Assembly (NCBI GenBank): GCA_012064385.1
Contig: QRDG01000528.1
Coordinates: 198,426-262,425 of the forward strand
DNA from: Puccinellia tenuiflora
Lineage: Eukaryota > Streptophyta > Magnoliopsida > Poales > Poaceae
Length of the DNA stretch: 64,000 nucleotides
Direction of reading: 5' to 3'
Shown here piece by piece: positions 10,339-22,995 of the stretch; position 1 is the first letter of the stretch; every line of letters begins with the position of its first letter. Under the pieces are notes generated by a model. That model did no database searches. It was not told the origin of the DNA and was given only the letters and a program-made list of their open reading frames with translations. Made by a program: the position numbers and the translations under genes.

Positions 10339-10704
10339 ATGGTTTTGATATCCGTCCCCGTCGGCCCTCGTCCGGTCTATGATTCAGATGTGGTTGAACC
10401 GGAAATTCCATCCGACCCTATTGTCGAGTTTTTTGAAAAAGAAAATAATGATTTGAAAGGAAAATTGAAAAGAAGTGAAAATCTTCGTCTCCAATGCCTA
10501 GAAGAGAAGATGAAATTGGAGCTCAGTCTTGCCGACGTCGTCGATAAACACAAGATCAAGATGGATGCAATGCGCTTGAAGATTAGAAAGATTAGAAAAT
10601 ATGCCATTCATAAAGAGGTTTGGTATCATTATGTTGTTAGTTCAATAATTAGCTTAGTTGCGATTTTGATCGCATATGTTGTTGGGTTTAAATTCTTTAG
10701 ATAG
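10339..10704 (+). CDS. small coiled-coil protein with C-terminal membrane anchor (CACTA accessory)
   Basis: This 121-residue frame starts at the ATG at 10339. Residues 33-88 form a Leu/Glu/Lys-rich probable coiled coil (FFEKENNDLKGKLKR start, then LEEKMKLEL). Residues 98-116 are a strongly hydrophobic helix (SIISLVAILIAYVVG) followed by only a few residues, as in tail-anchored proteins. A probable 5'-UTR intron runs from GTGAGCC near 10231 to TGTATAG at 10334. A clearly homologous gene lies in the minus-strand CACTA at 58647-59131, with coil, KIRKYAI linker and anchor conserved. Function is unknown; it lies directly 5' of the transposase gene. It is intact. Confidence 0.65.
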   Translation: MVLISVPVGPRPVYDSDVVEPEIPSDPIVEFFEKENNDLKGKLKRSENLRLQCLEEKMKLELSLADVVDKHKIKMDAMRLKIRKIRKYAIHKEVWYHYVVSSIISLVAILIAYVVGFKFFR

Positions 10705-10867
10705 TTGTATGTTAGTTTCAATTAATGTATGTTTTATGAGACTATGTATTACATTTGGTCACTACTCTACTTTCGTTTTAATGTGATGAACTTATATTAA
10801 TTAATTTGGTCACTATTATATATTTATGATGTAGTGTAATGGTTTTTGATATATTTATATAATGCAG

Positions 10868-13800
10868 ATGAGCCGGCAATGGATGTACAGTGACCGACGT
10901 TATCCCGACTTTATTAATGGCATGCATGATTTTCTCCGTGTGGCTGAGACAAACAAGCCGCCGAATGGTTTTATTTCTTGTCCATGTAGTGTCTGTAAGA
11001 ATACTCGGGATTACTCAACTCAGAAACCATTCACGTTCACCTGTTGAAGTCCGGTTTCATGTCCGGTTATAATTGTTGGACCAAGCAAGGAGACAGAGGG
11101 GTTATAATAGAAGATAATGAAGAAGAAAAAGATAATGACAACTATCCTATGTTCACTGAACACGGTGGTACTACAATGGGGGAAGACGAAGCTGAAGAAG
11201 AGCCCATTGTTGATGAGCCCGATGACAATCTTCGTCGGGCCATTCTTGAAGCGAAGATAAACTGCGGAAGTAAAAACGAGAGCTTGAAGTTGGAGAGAAT
11301 GTTAGAGGATCACAACAAATTGTTGTACCCAAATTACGAAGATGGCCAGAAAAGCTGGGTACCATACTGGAATTGCTGCAATGGAAGGCAGAGAATGGTA
11401 CTTCTGATAAGGGATTTGAAAATTTACTGAAAATAATAAAGAAGATGCTTCCAAAGGATAATGTATTGCCCCCCAGTACGTACGAAGCAAAAAAGGTTGT
11501 CTACCCTCTAGGATTAGAGGTGCAAAAGATACATGCATGCATTAGTGACTGCATCCTCTACCGCGGTGAGGAGTACGAGAATTTGAATGCATGCCCGGTA
11601 TGCGGTGCATTGCGGTATATGATCAGGCGAGATGACCCTGTTGAAGTTGAGGATGAGCCACACCCCAAGAAGAGGGTCCCTGCGAAGGTGATGTGGTATG
11701 CTCCTATAATACCACGGTTTAAAATTTTGTTCCAAAACAAAGAGCATGCCAAGTTGTTGCGATGGCACAAAGAAGACCGTAAGAAAGACGTGATGCTGAG
11801 ACACCCCGATGATGGGTCGCAGTGGAGAAAAATCGACAGAGAGTTCCCGACATTTTTAGATGATGCAAGGAACTTAAGATTTGGCTTAAATACAGATGGC
11901 TTTAATCCTTTTGGGGAGCAGAGCTCCAGTCATAGCACCTGGCCTGTGACTCTATGTATCTATAACCTTACTCCTTGGTTGTGCATGAAGCGGAAGTTCA
12001 TTATGATGCCAGTGCTCATCCAAGGCCGAAGCAACCCGGCAACGACATTGATATGTACCTGAGGCCATTGGTTGAAGAACTTTTACAGTTGTGGCGTGAA
12101 GAAGGTGTACGTATGTGGGATGAGCACGAACAACATGAATTTGACCTACGAGCATTGTGTTTGTAACCATCAATGATTGGCCTGCTCTTAGTAACATTTC
12201 AGGACAGTCAAACAAGGGATACAATGCATGCACGCACTGTTTAGATGAGACTGAAAGTATATATTTGGGAAACAAGAATATGTACCTGGGGCATCGCCGA
12301 TTTCTTCCAAAACAGCATCCCGTAAGAAAGAAAGGAAAGCATTTCAAAGGGATGTTATGTATGATATGGACAAGGATTTAAAAGTAATCTTTGGAAAGGG
12401 TCTTAGCGGACAATCTGTTCCGAATGACGCTGACGGACACGTACCGATGTGGAAGAAGAAATCTATATTTTGGGAGTTACCCTATTGGAAAATCCTAGAG
12501 GTTCACTCTGCAATCGACGTGATGCACGTGACGAAAAATCTCTGCGTGAACCTGCTAAACTTCATGGGCGTGTATGGAAAAACGAAAAATACACCGGAAT
12601 CACGGCAGGACCAGCAACATATGCACAAACGAGACAACCTGAATCCAGAGAAATATCAAGGTCCTGCCAGCTACGCTCTTACCAAATAAGAGAAGGAGAT
12701 CTTTTTTAAAATCCTTAGCAGTATCAAGGTCCCGTCAAATATAAAGGGAATAATAAACATGGCAGAGCAAAAGTTCCAAAACTTAAAGTCTCATGACTAC
12801 CACGTGATTATGACACAATTACTTCTGGTTGCATTGAGGGGTCTTCTGCCGGAAAATGTTCGAGTACCCATTGTGAAGCTATGTGCATTCCTCAATGCAA
12901 TTTCTTAGAAGGTCATCAATCCAGTAACTCTACCAAGTTTACAGAAGGATGTGGTCCAATGTCTTGTCAGCTTCGAGTTGGTGCTCCCACCATCCTTCTT
13001 CAATATTATGACGCACCTCATAGTTCACCTAGTCGAAGAGATTTCCGTTCTCGGTCCTGTATTTCTACACAACATGTTCCCCTTTGAGAGGTTCATGGGA
13101 GTCTTAAAGAAATACGTTCATAACCGTGCTAGGACAGAAGGAAGCATCTCCAAGGGCTATGGAACAGAGTAAGTCATTGAGTTTTGTGTTGACTTCATTC
13201 CTGACCTTAAGCCAATCGGTGTTCCTCGATCGCGCCATGAGGGGAGACTGCGGGGAAAAGGCATGCTAGGAAAAAAAGCAATAATATGTATGGACGGGCA
13301 TTCTTTCTACATAATTCCAGCTTGGTGGCTCCGTATATCGAGGAACACAAGAATATTTTACGCTTGAAATACCCGGAGCAACCTAAAGTTTGGATTGATG
13401 GAGAACACGTGAAGAACTTCGGAGGTTGGTTGCAAACACGTCTATTTAATGACACCACTGTTGGAGAACAACAATACTTGTTGGCCAAGGCACCATCTTC
13501 GACTATATTGACTTTTCAAGGGTACGAGATAAATGGGAATACATTTTGCACGGCCGACCAAGATAAAAAGAGCACCAACCAAAACAGTGGTGTCCGCTTT
13601 GATGCAACAAACAATAATGGGTAAAAGGACACATATTATGGTTACATAGAGCAGATATGGGAACTTGACTATGGACCTTCTTTTAAGGTCCCTTTGTTCT
13701 GGTGCAAATGGTTCAACCTGACAGGCGGGGTACATGTAGACCCGAAGTACGGAATAACTATAGTGGATCTCAAGAATCTTGGGTACGACACCGAACCATT

Positions 13801-14113
13801 CGTCCTACCCAGTGAAGTGGCTCAGGTTTTCTATGTGAAGGACATGTCTAGCAGACCGAAGAAAAGAAAAGATAAGCAAGCGAATACATCATACAATGAG
13901 CCACAGAGCCACATAGTTCTTTCAGGGAAAAGAAACATTGTGGGAGTGGAGGACAAGACAGACATGTCAGAAGATTACAATAAGTTTGATGAAATTCCCC
14001 CCTTCATAGTGAAAACTGACCCAAGCATCGTGTTGAATGATGACTATTGTCCATGGTTACGGCACGATCAGAAGAAAAGGACACACACGAAGAAGTTTAT
14101 ACCACAACACTAG
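10868..14113 (+). pseudogene. TNP2-type CACTA transposase, multiply frameshifted
   Basis: The start follows an ATGCAG acceptor (ATG at 10868). Readable blocks in order: the transposase-associated N-terminal domain (MYSDRRYPDFINGM, with CPCSVCKN) to about 11045; the acidic linker; the TNP2 catalytic region (transposase_21) at about 11340-12690, with the ACPVCGALRY zinc-like motif, the IDMYLRPLVEELLQLW block and IDVMHVTKNLCVNLL; a DUF4218-like block near 12800-13170 (MFPFERFMGVLKKYV); and a DUF4216-like block near 13640-13850 (LFWCKWFNL). Breaks include a frameshift near 11040, further shifts near 12000 and 12160, and in-frame stops after 12680 and near 12908. It should recognise element ends and excise the DNA, but this copy cannot make the full protein. 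Confidence 0.85.
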
Positions 14114-14225
14114 ACACGGATGTTGATGGTCATGTGTAATAATGTATGAAATGTTTTTTTATCCTGGTTCTATGTGTAATAATCGGTAGAATAGTGTTGA
14201 CTAAGGAGTTTAGGTTTTTCATTGA

Positions 14226-15368
14226 ATAAACATGTGTTATGGAGGTTTTTATAAAAAAGACCTTCACAGAAATGAGCTACGAGGTACAAAGATGTATGGT
14301 TTTCGACTCAAATGAGCTAGGGTATGACATTTAACATAGCAAAAAATGTCGGAATGAGGCAATATTTGACACACTTGTGTATCTTGGTTGTAGAATAGTG
14401 TTGACTAAGGGATTTAGGGTTTTCATTTAATAAAAAACACATTTTTCATTTTTGTTAGTGTCAAAACGGGCTTTTTTTGTGAAGCGGCTACCGAAACGGC
14501 TCACCGAAAGAGGAACATCCAAATAGAATGAAAATAATAGACCACCTTATAAGTGCATATAACCCTGGGTTTGGATGTAGAAACATAATTAGGTATTTCA
14601 AACATTTCATATAAGTTCCTGCCGATTTCGCTGGAAGTGGGTCTGATTTGAACTACGAGTGCCGCATAGTTTGGTCATGATTTTTTGCAAAAATCACTTT
14701 CAGATCCACAATATATACTTTCTTTAAAGATCTTTGGCGGTTTTTGCTGGATCGAAAATATGGTTAGGTTTAGGTTTATGGTTAGGGTTTACGGTCACAG
14801 TTTCAAAAAATTATAAACATGTGTTATGGAGGTTTTTATAAAAAAACCTTCACAGAAATGAGCTACGAGTTACAAAGATGTATGGTTTAATTTTCGACTC
14901 AAATGAGATAGGGTATGACATTTAACATAGCACAAAATGTCGGAATGAGGCAATATTTGACACACTTGTGTATCTTGGTAGTAGAATAGTGTTGACTAAG
15001 GGGTATAAAAAACTTATTTTTCATTTTTTTAGTTTCAAAACGGGCTTTTTTTGTGAAGCGGCTACCAAAACGGCTCACCGAAAGAGGAACATCCAAATAG
15101 ATAGAAAATAATAGACCACCTTATAAGTGCATATAACCCTAGGTTTGGATGTAAAAACATAATTAGGTATTTCAAACAGTTCATATAAGTTCCTGCCGAT
15201 TTCGCTGGAAGTAGGTCTGATTTGAACTACGAGTGCCGCATAGTTTGGTCATGATTTTTGACAAAAATCACTTTCAGATCCACAATATATACTTTCTTTA
15301 AAGATCTTTGACGGTTTTTGCTGGATCGAAGATATGGTTAGGTTTATGGTTAGGGTTTATGGTCACGG
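14226..15368. repeat. 587-bp tandem duplication inside the CACTA element
   Basis: The stretch starting ATAAACATGTGTTATGG at 14226 recurs at 14813, and the two units remain alignable to about 14797 and 15368 with small differences (indels and substitutions). A fragment of the unit end also precedes the first copy near 14190. No coding frame is recognised; it fills the space between transposase and protease genes. Confidence 0.8.
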
Positions 15369-15564
15369 TTTGAAATCTATATCAAATTTACTCAACTCAT
15401 CGATTTGAAATTTGAATACATTCAACATAGTCAAATTTGAAAATAAGCAGTACCAAAAGATTGTACATGTCCATGGCTTACGTTTGATATAAAGTTTGTC
15501 AAATTTGAACAATTAAATCAATAGAATAAAATAAATCAGGAAAAAGTAAAATACAAAAAATTAC

Positions 15565-15740
15565 AAACGACCCTTTAGTCCCGGGTGTTGGTTGCAACCG
15601 GGACTAAAGGTGGGATTTGGCATGCTAATTTATCAGCGGCCCAAAAATGGACCTTTAGTCCCGGTTCGTGGCTGCAACCGGGACTAAAGCAGTTTGTGGC
15701 TGGAACCGTGACTAAAGGCCCATTAGTGCCTTTTAGATCC
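15565..15740. repeat. internal block of subterminal-type repeats
   Basis: Inverted pairs of TTTAGTCCCGG and CCGGGACTAAAG occur here, 17 kb from the right terminus and between the two element genes. No CACTA terminus is adjacent, so it is not a nested element end. Confidence 0.7.
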
Positions 15741-16125
15741 CTCCCCTTCCTCTCGTCCCCGCAGTTTGCCACCAGGCCCAAGAAGACGAAGGACGCCGCC
15801 AGGCTGCCGCACCATGCTCCCCTGCTCCCGTGCCGCCGCCGTCACCGCCGCCTTCTCCTGCTCCGGTCACCGCGGCCACCCTCTTCCTCGCCGTCGAGTT
15901 TCACGAGCTGGGCGGCCGTAAATCGGCCAAAATCGGCCCGCTTTTCCGTCCCCAAGTCAGGCGTCGCCGCTCCGGCGCCCTCGTCGTCTTGCTGCTCGCG
16001 GCCGTCCCCCGAGTACCCGACGTCCACGCTGCCGTCCCCCACGCGCAAGGTACGGTAACCCTAGATCGGCGGCGGTCCGGTAACCCTAGATCAGCAGCGG
16101 TCCGGTAACCCTAAATCGGCGGCGG
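15741..16125 (+). other. GC-rich block, probable promoter/5' region of the second CACTA gene
   Basis: A CG-rich stretch with open frames on both strands but no recognisable protein. It ends in three tandem copies of a unit of about 27 bp containing GGTAACCCTAGATC (about 16045-16125). The minus-strand CACTA has an equivalent GC-rich block with repeats in the same relative place (55590-55960), which supports a promoter or leader role. Confidence 0.45.
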
Positions 16126-16676
16126 GGACATTACATTTAGGGGCAGGCAGGGATATTTCATTAATAATAAAAAGGTCTAAAGGCCATTACATTCATATTA
16201 GGAGGCCTAAAAGTCCATTACAACTAGGGGGAGGGGGAGGACACGGCGGCGGCGCCAGAGGCCTAGTCCTCGTCATCGGAGAGGACGACGTAGCCCGACG
16301 CGGCCCACAGATGGGCCGGCGGCGGCTACGCCTCCGGCGGAACGTGCTGCTCCTCCGGCTCCTGCTGCGGCTCCTGCTGCGCCTGGGCCGGCTCCTCCTT
16401 CTCCTGCGGTGGCCAACTGATGATGTGACGGAAAGAGTTGGGTGGTGCCCCAAGCGAAGGCAGAGTTGCAGCTAGCAGCAGTTCTCCCTGGATAACGAAC
16501 CGAGGTTTATCAAACCAGTAGGACCTTGAAATCAACAACAAAGTGAATGTTGAAAATCTCTGGCGCTTAATCTTCAACAGACGTGGACCTGCACACACCC
16601 AACCAAAATACTTTGCCCCCAATGGCGGAGAGGTTGTCAATCATTCCGGTCTCACAGAAAACAAAGCAGTTAATTG
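16126..16676. other. unassigned CACTA interior
   Basis: Non-coding sequence with a run AGGGGGAGGGGGAGG near 16228 and proline/glutamine-coding-like CTGCTGCGGCTC repeats (16360-16400). No protein is recognised. It ends at the AATTG that precedes the nested LTR element at 16677. Confidence 0.3.
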
Positions 16677-19600
16677 TGTAGTGACCTTGCCTTTTAAAAT
16701 AGGCCAAGATCCCTGTGTTCTGTGCTAGTCCCTGGATCGAATAGCTAGCACCACAGTTAAAGATGTAATATAATGCAAATGCGTCAAATATCTATTACAT
16801 CGAAGATCCAGAAAAATAAACATTACAAGTTGCATAGCACAAGGCTAGCATAATACAAAGTTCAGCTGCGGAAATCATATAATAGCATGGAGCCCTCATC
16901 ATCTTCATGTGCCACAGGCAGACATGTTGGTTGTAGACTCGAAACCTATAGCGTTCCTCACTCATCGTCAGACGAACCTGCAACGGTAAAAGCGTTGCAG
17001 CCAAAAATTGGTCAGAACCATTTGATTGGATCTGGCAAATGATACTTGTGGACTCATAAAGGCAAACTTCTAACATCTACATGCATATTTGGCTGGTGGA
17101 TCTCAAGGCTATTGCGCAAAGCAAATTTTATCCTATACTTTCAAAAATCATTTCTTTCTTTCCAAAAACTTTAAGAGACATCCCTGGGCGCACCCGTGCC
17201 TCAATTTCCCCCATGTTCACCCATCAAAATTTAATTTAGAAATTCGAATGAATGAGATTCTTCTGTTGACCACCTTGCTTAGTTACTCAAATTGTCCATA
17301 ACCGGGGACACGGCTAAGATCTTAGTTTTATTTACACTCGAGACTTTGTGGCACTTTCCCCACTAGACTCGATCAACCCATTCTATCCTTAACCCTCATT
17401 TAGTGAAAAGGAAAGGAGAAGACCAAGACGAGACCTTTCTGAAGCACTTTCCCAACCACTACTGGCTTGACCCGTTCCAACCTACATCCCCTACATCTGC
17501 TTGTCAAACCGGATTGGTTCCATGCTACTTACTTAGTCAAGACAGAGCCCATATGACTAGTGGCTGCACTGGAAGTAAACTAGACACGGAGTGACATGAA
17601 ATCTCTAATACCCTGGGTGGCAAACCACAAGTGCACATACTCAGGTTCACACCATGGAAATGGGCCTGAGTAGCCACTCAACTTTAAACAACCGGTAGAG
17701 CAAACCAATCCACCCAGGTGATTCATTAATTTAGTAGAATCTTCTTAAATCATCTACCACAAAACAATCCATTTTTGCAGCAAGCAACTCTACTAAATTA
17801 AATAGGTCACTAGTCAACTAATCATGTGGCTAACCTATCAGGTTTGCAAATCATATCGTTTTAATAAAAACAGCCTATCATGCATGCTACTGAAAAATAA
17901 TCTACAATGCAATAGAGTAAAATAGTAGGTCATTTATGCTGGAGTATCACTTGCCTTTTGAAACTTGTCGTTGCTCACACACTCTTTTCAACGTAAGTCG
18001 TATCTCTCCGTTCAATCTAAACAATATAAACAAACAACAATAAATAACCACCCAACAAACAATAAAACAAGCACAACATCAAACATGGACAACAATAAAA
18101 CAACAAGGTTGATAGTCCAAGTTCAACACATAATTCAATATACAAAAATAATTATTGTAATGAGGTCTAGGTTGGTCAAGGTCCAAGGTTTGCAATTTGA
18201 ATTATGGTCAAATAGCAAACTAGGTCAAAGTTTTGCAAAAACAAGTCACTAAAGGAATTTAAACCAATTTCAACATTTTCATGGTGAAATGGTTCAACTA
18301 AAATGGGTTTTGGGTATATTGAATAGAGAACTAAATTTTCAAAACATTTTCCCAAAAGAAAACAAATAAAACCATACCACAAACATTTTAAAACTCCCAA
18401 AAAGGCATAAAAACAAGCTTAATTAAAATAGTGATTCAAAAAAATTTATGAAATTTTGAGAAAGGTCTTACTGGACAGAGGACAACTATACAAAGCTAAC
18501 CCAATTGGATTTACTAAAAAATCTATTTTTAAACTAAAGTTATGCCAAAATTACTCAAATTACACATTTGAAATTTGAATAATTTAAACTAACTCAAAAC
18601 AGAAAACTAAAATGCTAGAAAGATTCTACAGATTCCAAGGATTTCAAATATATAAAAATATTTGAATTTGGCCAAACCAATAAAAAGATATGATAGATCT
18701 AAGTTACAGGGGCTTTTCTACAATTCTACCATTTAATTCTAATTCGGGAACACGCAGAAATTTACTGGCTGACTCGGATCTGACTAGGCTGCTGGCTAGG
18801 CATGACGTGGCGCTGACTGTGCAGCTGACTGTGCGCCGACGCGGTCGTCCCTGGTTCGCTAGTACCGCTTCGGTGGATGGATCTAATTTGCACCGTCCGA
18901 TCTGGATCGGACGGCCTGGAACGGATCGGGCGGTGGAGGCTCACCTCGCCGGCGTAGACGACGGCGGCGACTCAGTTGCGGACCGTGGCTTCATTCTGGT
19001 GGCTCCCCGGTCTCGGAGATGGTGGCAACGGACGGCGGTGGTGACTGTGGTTCTCCTCGCGTCCTCGGCAGCGGCTCAGGTGGCTTGAATCAACGAAGGC
19101 GTTGACTTTCGAGCTCGGACTCCGGCGGCCTTCCGATGGCGATTGCGGATGCTCCGGTGCTCCTCCGGCCACAGCTATGGCGAAAATCGACGGCGGCGGT
19201 GACTGCGGTAACGACGGTGGCCTTGGCTGCTCTTCCCGTGCTCCCGAACGGCGGCGACGTAGAGCTCCCGAGCTCCGTCAAAGGCAGCCGGCAGCGGAAG
19301 ATCTCGAGCTCGAAAACGAGATCGATTTCGGCTAGGGTTTCGAAGAAGAAGAAGAGGGTAAACGAGGAAGTGGTCGTGGGGTACTTATACCCAGATTTTC
19401 TTGGCCAAGGATCACGAAATCGTTGAGATTTTCCCGGATTGGAAATCGGCTGGACGAACTCGTGTTTGTCATGGACTCTGGCTCGGGCTGGGAGATGACT
19501 GACAGGCGGGTCCCACTCGTCAGCGAGGGAAACGAGAGAGGGGCGGGCTGCGGTGAGCTGGGTTTCTGTTGGGCTGTTCTTGGGCTGTTGTGCGCTGCGC

Positions 19601-20237
19601 GCAGGTGCCGAGTAGGGGTGGGCCGGCTCGGGTGGTCTGGATGGCTTCGGCCTTTTTCATTTTTATACGAAAACAAACATTTTCTCTTTTCTGTTTTCTT
19701 TTATAAGTTTAGATCTAGTCCTCCAATTCAAGTCAAGTAGTTTTGTAAATATTTGTAAAAACAGAATAATAATTTTGAATACTTTGTAAGCTTTTCCACA
19801 CTATTTCAAAATAATTGAGTAATCGAATATTGCATAAAGACATGTTTGACACCTTTATGCCATTTCACCAACTAGGGTTTTGAAATATCCTTTTTAAAAT
19901 AAAGATTAAAATCTATAAAAATTCATTTTCTTGATAAAATAATTTAGGCCAAGTCTTTTTATTAAAACCATAGTTTGATAAAAAAAAACCTTTGAAAATA
20001 TTTTACTCATTTTAAATCATGGGCTTTATAAATATCAAAATAATTATTTTATTTCCAAAACTTGAAAACTTGAGAATAGAAGATAAAGGAATATTTAAAA
20101 ACAAAATACCCTTGAAGATTTCAGTAATATACTTTACAAAGTGTTTTTCCTTGATTTTTGGAGACTTTCTTTATCTAATAATAAAAGTTTTAAATTTTTG
20201 TGATTTTTAAAACATTCCAAAGTTTTGGGATGTTACA
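16677..20237 (-). repeat. 3' LTR of the truncated LARD-like element
   Basis: About 3.56 kb from TGTAGTGACC to GATGTTACA. It has the same organisation as the LTRs at 23754 and 28793 in reverse complement, but is visibly diverged from them. Frames inside the GC-rich core (18690-19430) show no known domain. Confidence 0.8.
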
Positions 20238-21244
20238 CACTACCACCCTTAAAAGGAATCTCGTCCCGAGATTCGGAGAGGCTAGATAGAGAGATGAGTT
20301 TGGGATCTCCGGTTTAGACAACTGGGTGGGCTACCACCCTTAAAAGTAACTTTTGTAGGTAGTCTTGAATTCTTGCCTTCGGGTTATGGTCCATCTCGTG
20401 AGTCTTGCTGTCTCACTCGAGTGAACCATACTTTCACTCTTATAGTGCTTCACCTTCCTAAATCCACTGATAAAGCATGTACCAGCTCTTCATGAGAGTT
20501 TGGTAATTCTTTCATCCTTAGATGATATCTTGGGATCATTGAATCATAGAATTCGTTTCCAATAGATGGGTGTCTACTCATGTATTTTCAGATACTGTAG
20601 CATCACTAGTTGGGTTTAGCATGGAAGAGTAGAGATAGGAAGATCTAAGAGAAATGTTCCTACCCAACATAGCAGATCAAGGCAACTCATTTTACAAACA
20701 ACAACTAGCAAGCATCAAGCAACATGGTTCAATCACCAACAAACAACATAGTATTACCATACCAACTAAATTGATATGATCAATACACTACCACGTTATC
20801 GTTATTCTAACAAAGTATTTACATGGTGGTCTCATCTATCTCTTCCTTGAGTGCTTCAAAGTAGTCTTCAACTTCCTTCAGGTATCTCTGGCCGTTATGA
20901 GGTCTAAGTATTTCTTCAGGGATTCTTCAATGACCTTTAATGTAGTTCCTCTTGTTGAGTCAAAGACTATGCACTAGTTGATGAAAATGTGAACTCCAAT
21001 TGTCTTGTGGCGATCTTCGTCGATCTTACACCAGGGTAGTTGCACTCACCAGTAAGCAGGGAGGGTCCTTTTTAAATGAGGAAAGATGTCTTCGATAGTG
21101 AATAGTAGATGAGAGTATAAGAAAAGATAATTTGCAAACATTTCCTTTTGAATAAAATAGATTTTCCTTTCTAGGTCTTTTTTCTAGTTCTAATCCAAAC
21201 CTAGGGTTTCGAACCTACAGGCAACACAATGCTCTGATACCATC
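20238..21244 (-). other. internal domain of the LARD-like element, non-coding
   Basis: It lies between polypurine tract and primer site. No gag, protease, RT or integrase frame is present in any reading frame, so this copy depends on proteins from another element. Confidence 0.7.
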
Positions 21245-21745
21245 TGTAGCGACCTTGCCTTTTAAAATAGGCCAAGATCCCTGTGTTCTGTGCTAGTCCC
21301 TGGATCGAATAGCTAGCACCACAGTTCAAGATGTAATATCATGCAAATGCGTCAAATATCTATTACATCGAAGATCCAGAAAAATAAACATTACAAGTTG
21401 CATAGCACAAGGCTAGCATAATACAAAGTTCAGCTGCGGAAATCATATAATAGCATGGAGCCCTCATCATCTTCATGTGCCACAGGCAGACATGTTGGTT
21501 GCAGACTCGAAACCTATAGCGTTCCTTACTCATCGTCAGACGAACCTGCAACGGTAAAAGCGTTGCAGCCAAAAATTGGTCAGAACCATTTGATTGGATC
21601 TGGCAAATGATAATTGTGGACTCATAAAGGCAAACTTCTAACATCTACATGCATATTTGGCTGGTGGATCTCAAGGCTATTGCGCAAAGCAAATTTTATC
21701 CTATACTTTCAAAAAATCATTTCTTTCTTTCCAAAAACTTTCAAA

Positions 21746-22995
21746 GACCATGGGTTCACTAGTGGAGTCTCTCAAGTAAATAGAACGATCATATGATGGG
21801 TAAGCAAATTACAGCTGGGCAATTGGCAAGATTATAACACAAACTTAATTTAGCTATGACAAAGAGAACATGATAATATTTATGGAGGCATCACGACAAG
21901 GAACAAAGACTGTTGAGTCCAACTGCATCTTTGTCTAAAAAGTCCACCGTGGGATCGCTATCCAGCCTGTGACCCATCGGTATTAAGTTGCAAGAAACAG
22001 ACATTTGCATTAAGTAAAGTGCATGAAGTAAGCAATATTAAATATCAAAATAGACTTTAACACCGCTGCTTTACTCTTAGTAGCAACAACACACCCTCGC
22101 CCTTAGACGTTTCTGTCGCTCGTGCCCAGTAACAAGAGGGGGCATAAACCCGCTATCTAGCATAAATACTCTCTCTTGGAGATACACACAATCACTTGGC
22201 CAAAGTAACTACGCACATCGGAGAGCATGCAAGAACATAAATCAATCATATAAGAATCATGGACAATCTGATCATAACTTTATAATCCATCGGATCCCAG
22301 CAAACACATCACATAGTATTACAATAGTCAATCTTGATCATGTTAGGCAGCTCACAAGATCATAAGCATGAAGCACAAGAGAGAGAGAGAGACTACCATC
22401 TAGCTACTGCCATGGACCCAAGGTCCAATGTGGGACTACTCACAAATCATCCCGGAGGAAGGGATGGCGATGAAGAGCCCTCCGGGATCGATCTCCCCTC
22501 CGGCAGAGTGCCGGGAAAAAGCTTCAGAATCACCCCCGAACTAGGGTTTGAGATGACGACGCGTCGGGATGTCTTCTGTGGAAAATAATGGCCACCCCGT
22601 CTTTTTTAGGTTAAAAGGGATTTTATAGGCGTCGGAGGGGGCCGAGGCGATGCCCAGGGGGCAGGGGCGGGCCCCACCCACGGGTCCCAGGGGGGCCACA
22701 GCAGGCACCCGCCTGTGGCCCCTGGGTGGCCCCCCAGGTACCCCTTCGGTCTTCTGGTATCTTCCATCGCATAAAAAATCTCCGTAAATTTTGAGCTCAA
22801 TCCGACGATCTTTCCTGTGGTGGATTTTCTGAAATACAAAACAGCAAAAATAGGAAACTGGCACTAGACATCTTGTCAATAGGTTAGTCCAACAAAATGC
22901 ATAAAAATGATGTAATATGATAATAAAAACATGTGACAACATCATAAAATTAGCATGGATCACTCAAAAATTATAGATACGTTTGACACGTATCA
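21746..22995 (-). mobile_element. gypsy-type LTR remnant
   Basis: In minus orientation it begins TGATACGTGTCAAACGTATC (right end at 22995), the start I associate with a common Triticeae gypsy LTR group, and contains a GTTTGGACTAACC-like interior. The left side joins the truncated LTR of the neighbour at about 21745 with no target duplication. It is a solo or truncated LTR. The exact family is uncertain. Confidence 0.5.

Larger units (their letters stand above)
16677..21745 (-). mobile_element. non-autonomous large-LTR retrotransposon (LARD-like), 5' LTR truncated
   Basis: It reads right to left. 3' LTR 16677-20237 (ends TGTAGTGACC and GATGTTACA); internal region 20238-21244, only about 1.0 kb; primer site GCTCTGATACCA at 21231-21242; then the first 500 bp of the 5' LTR (21245-21745), which breaks off abruptly. 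A polypurine tract lies next to the 3' LTR (20238-20280, complement of CCTTTTAAGGGTGGTAG). No gag or pol is present. It is the same family as 23754-32343 but in opposite orientation. Confidence 0.8.

Noticed and set aside
15565..15740. Possible nested CACTA end
   Set aside because: Subterminal words are present but no CACTA/TAGTG terminus or 3-bp duplication is adjacent; kept as an internal repeat block.
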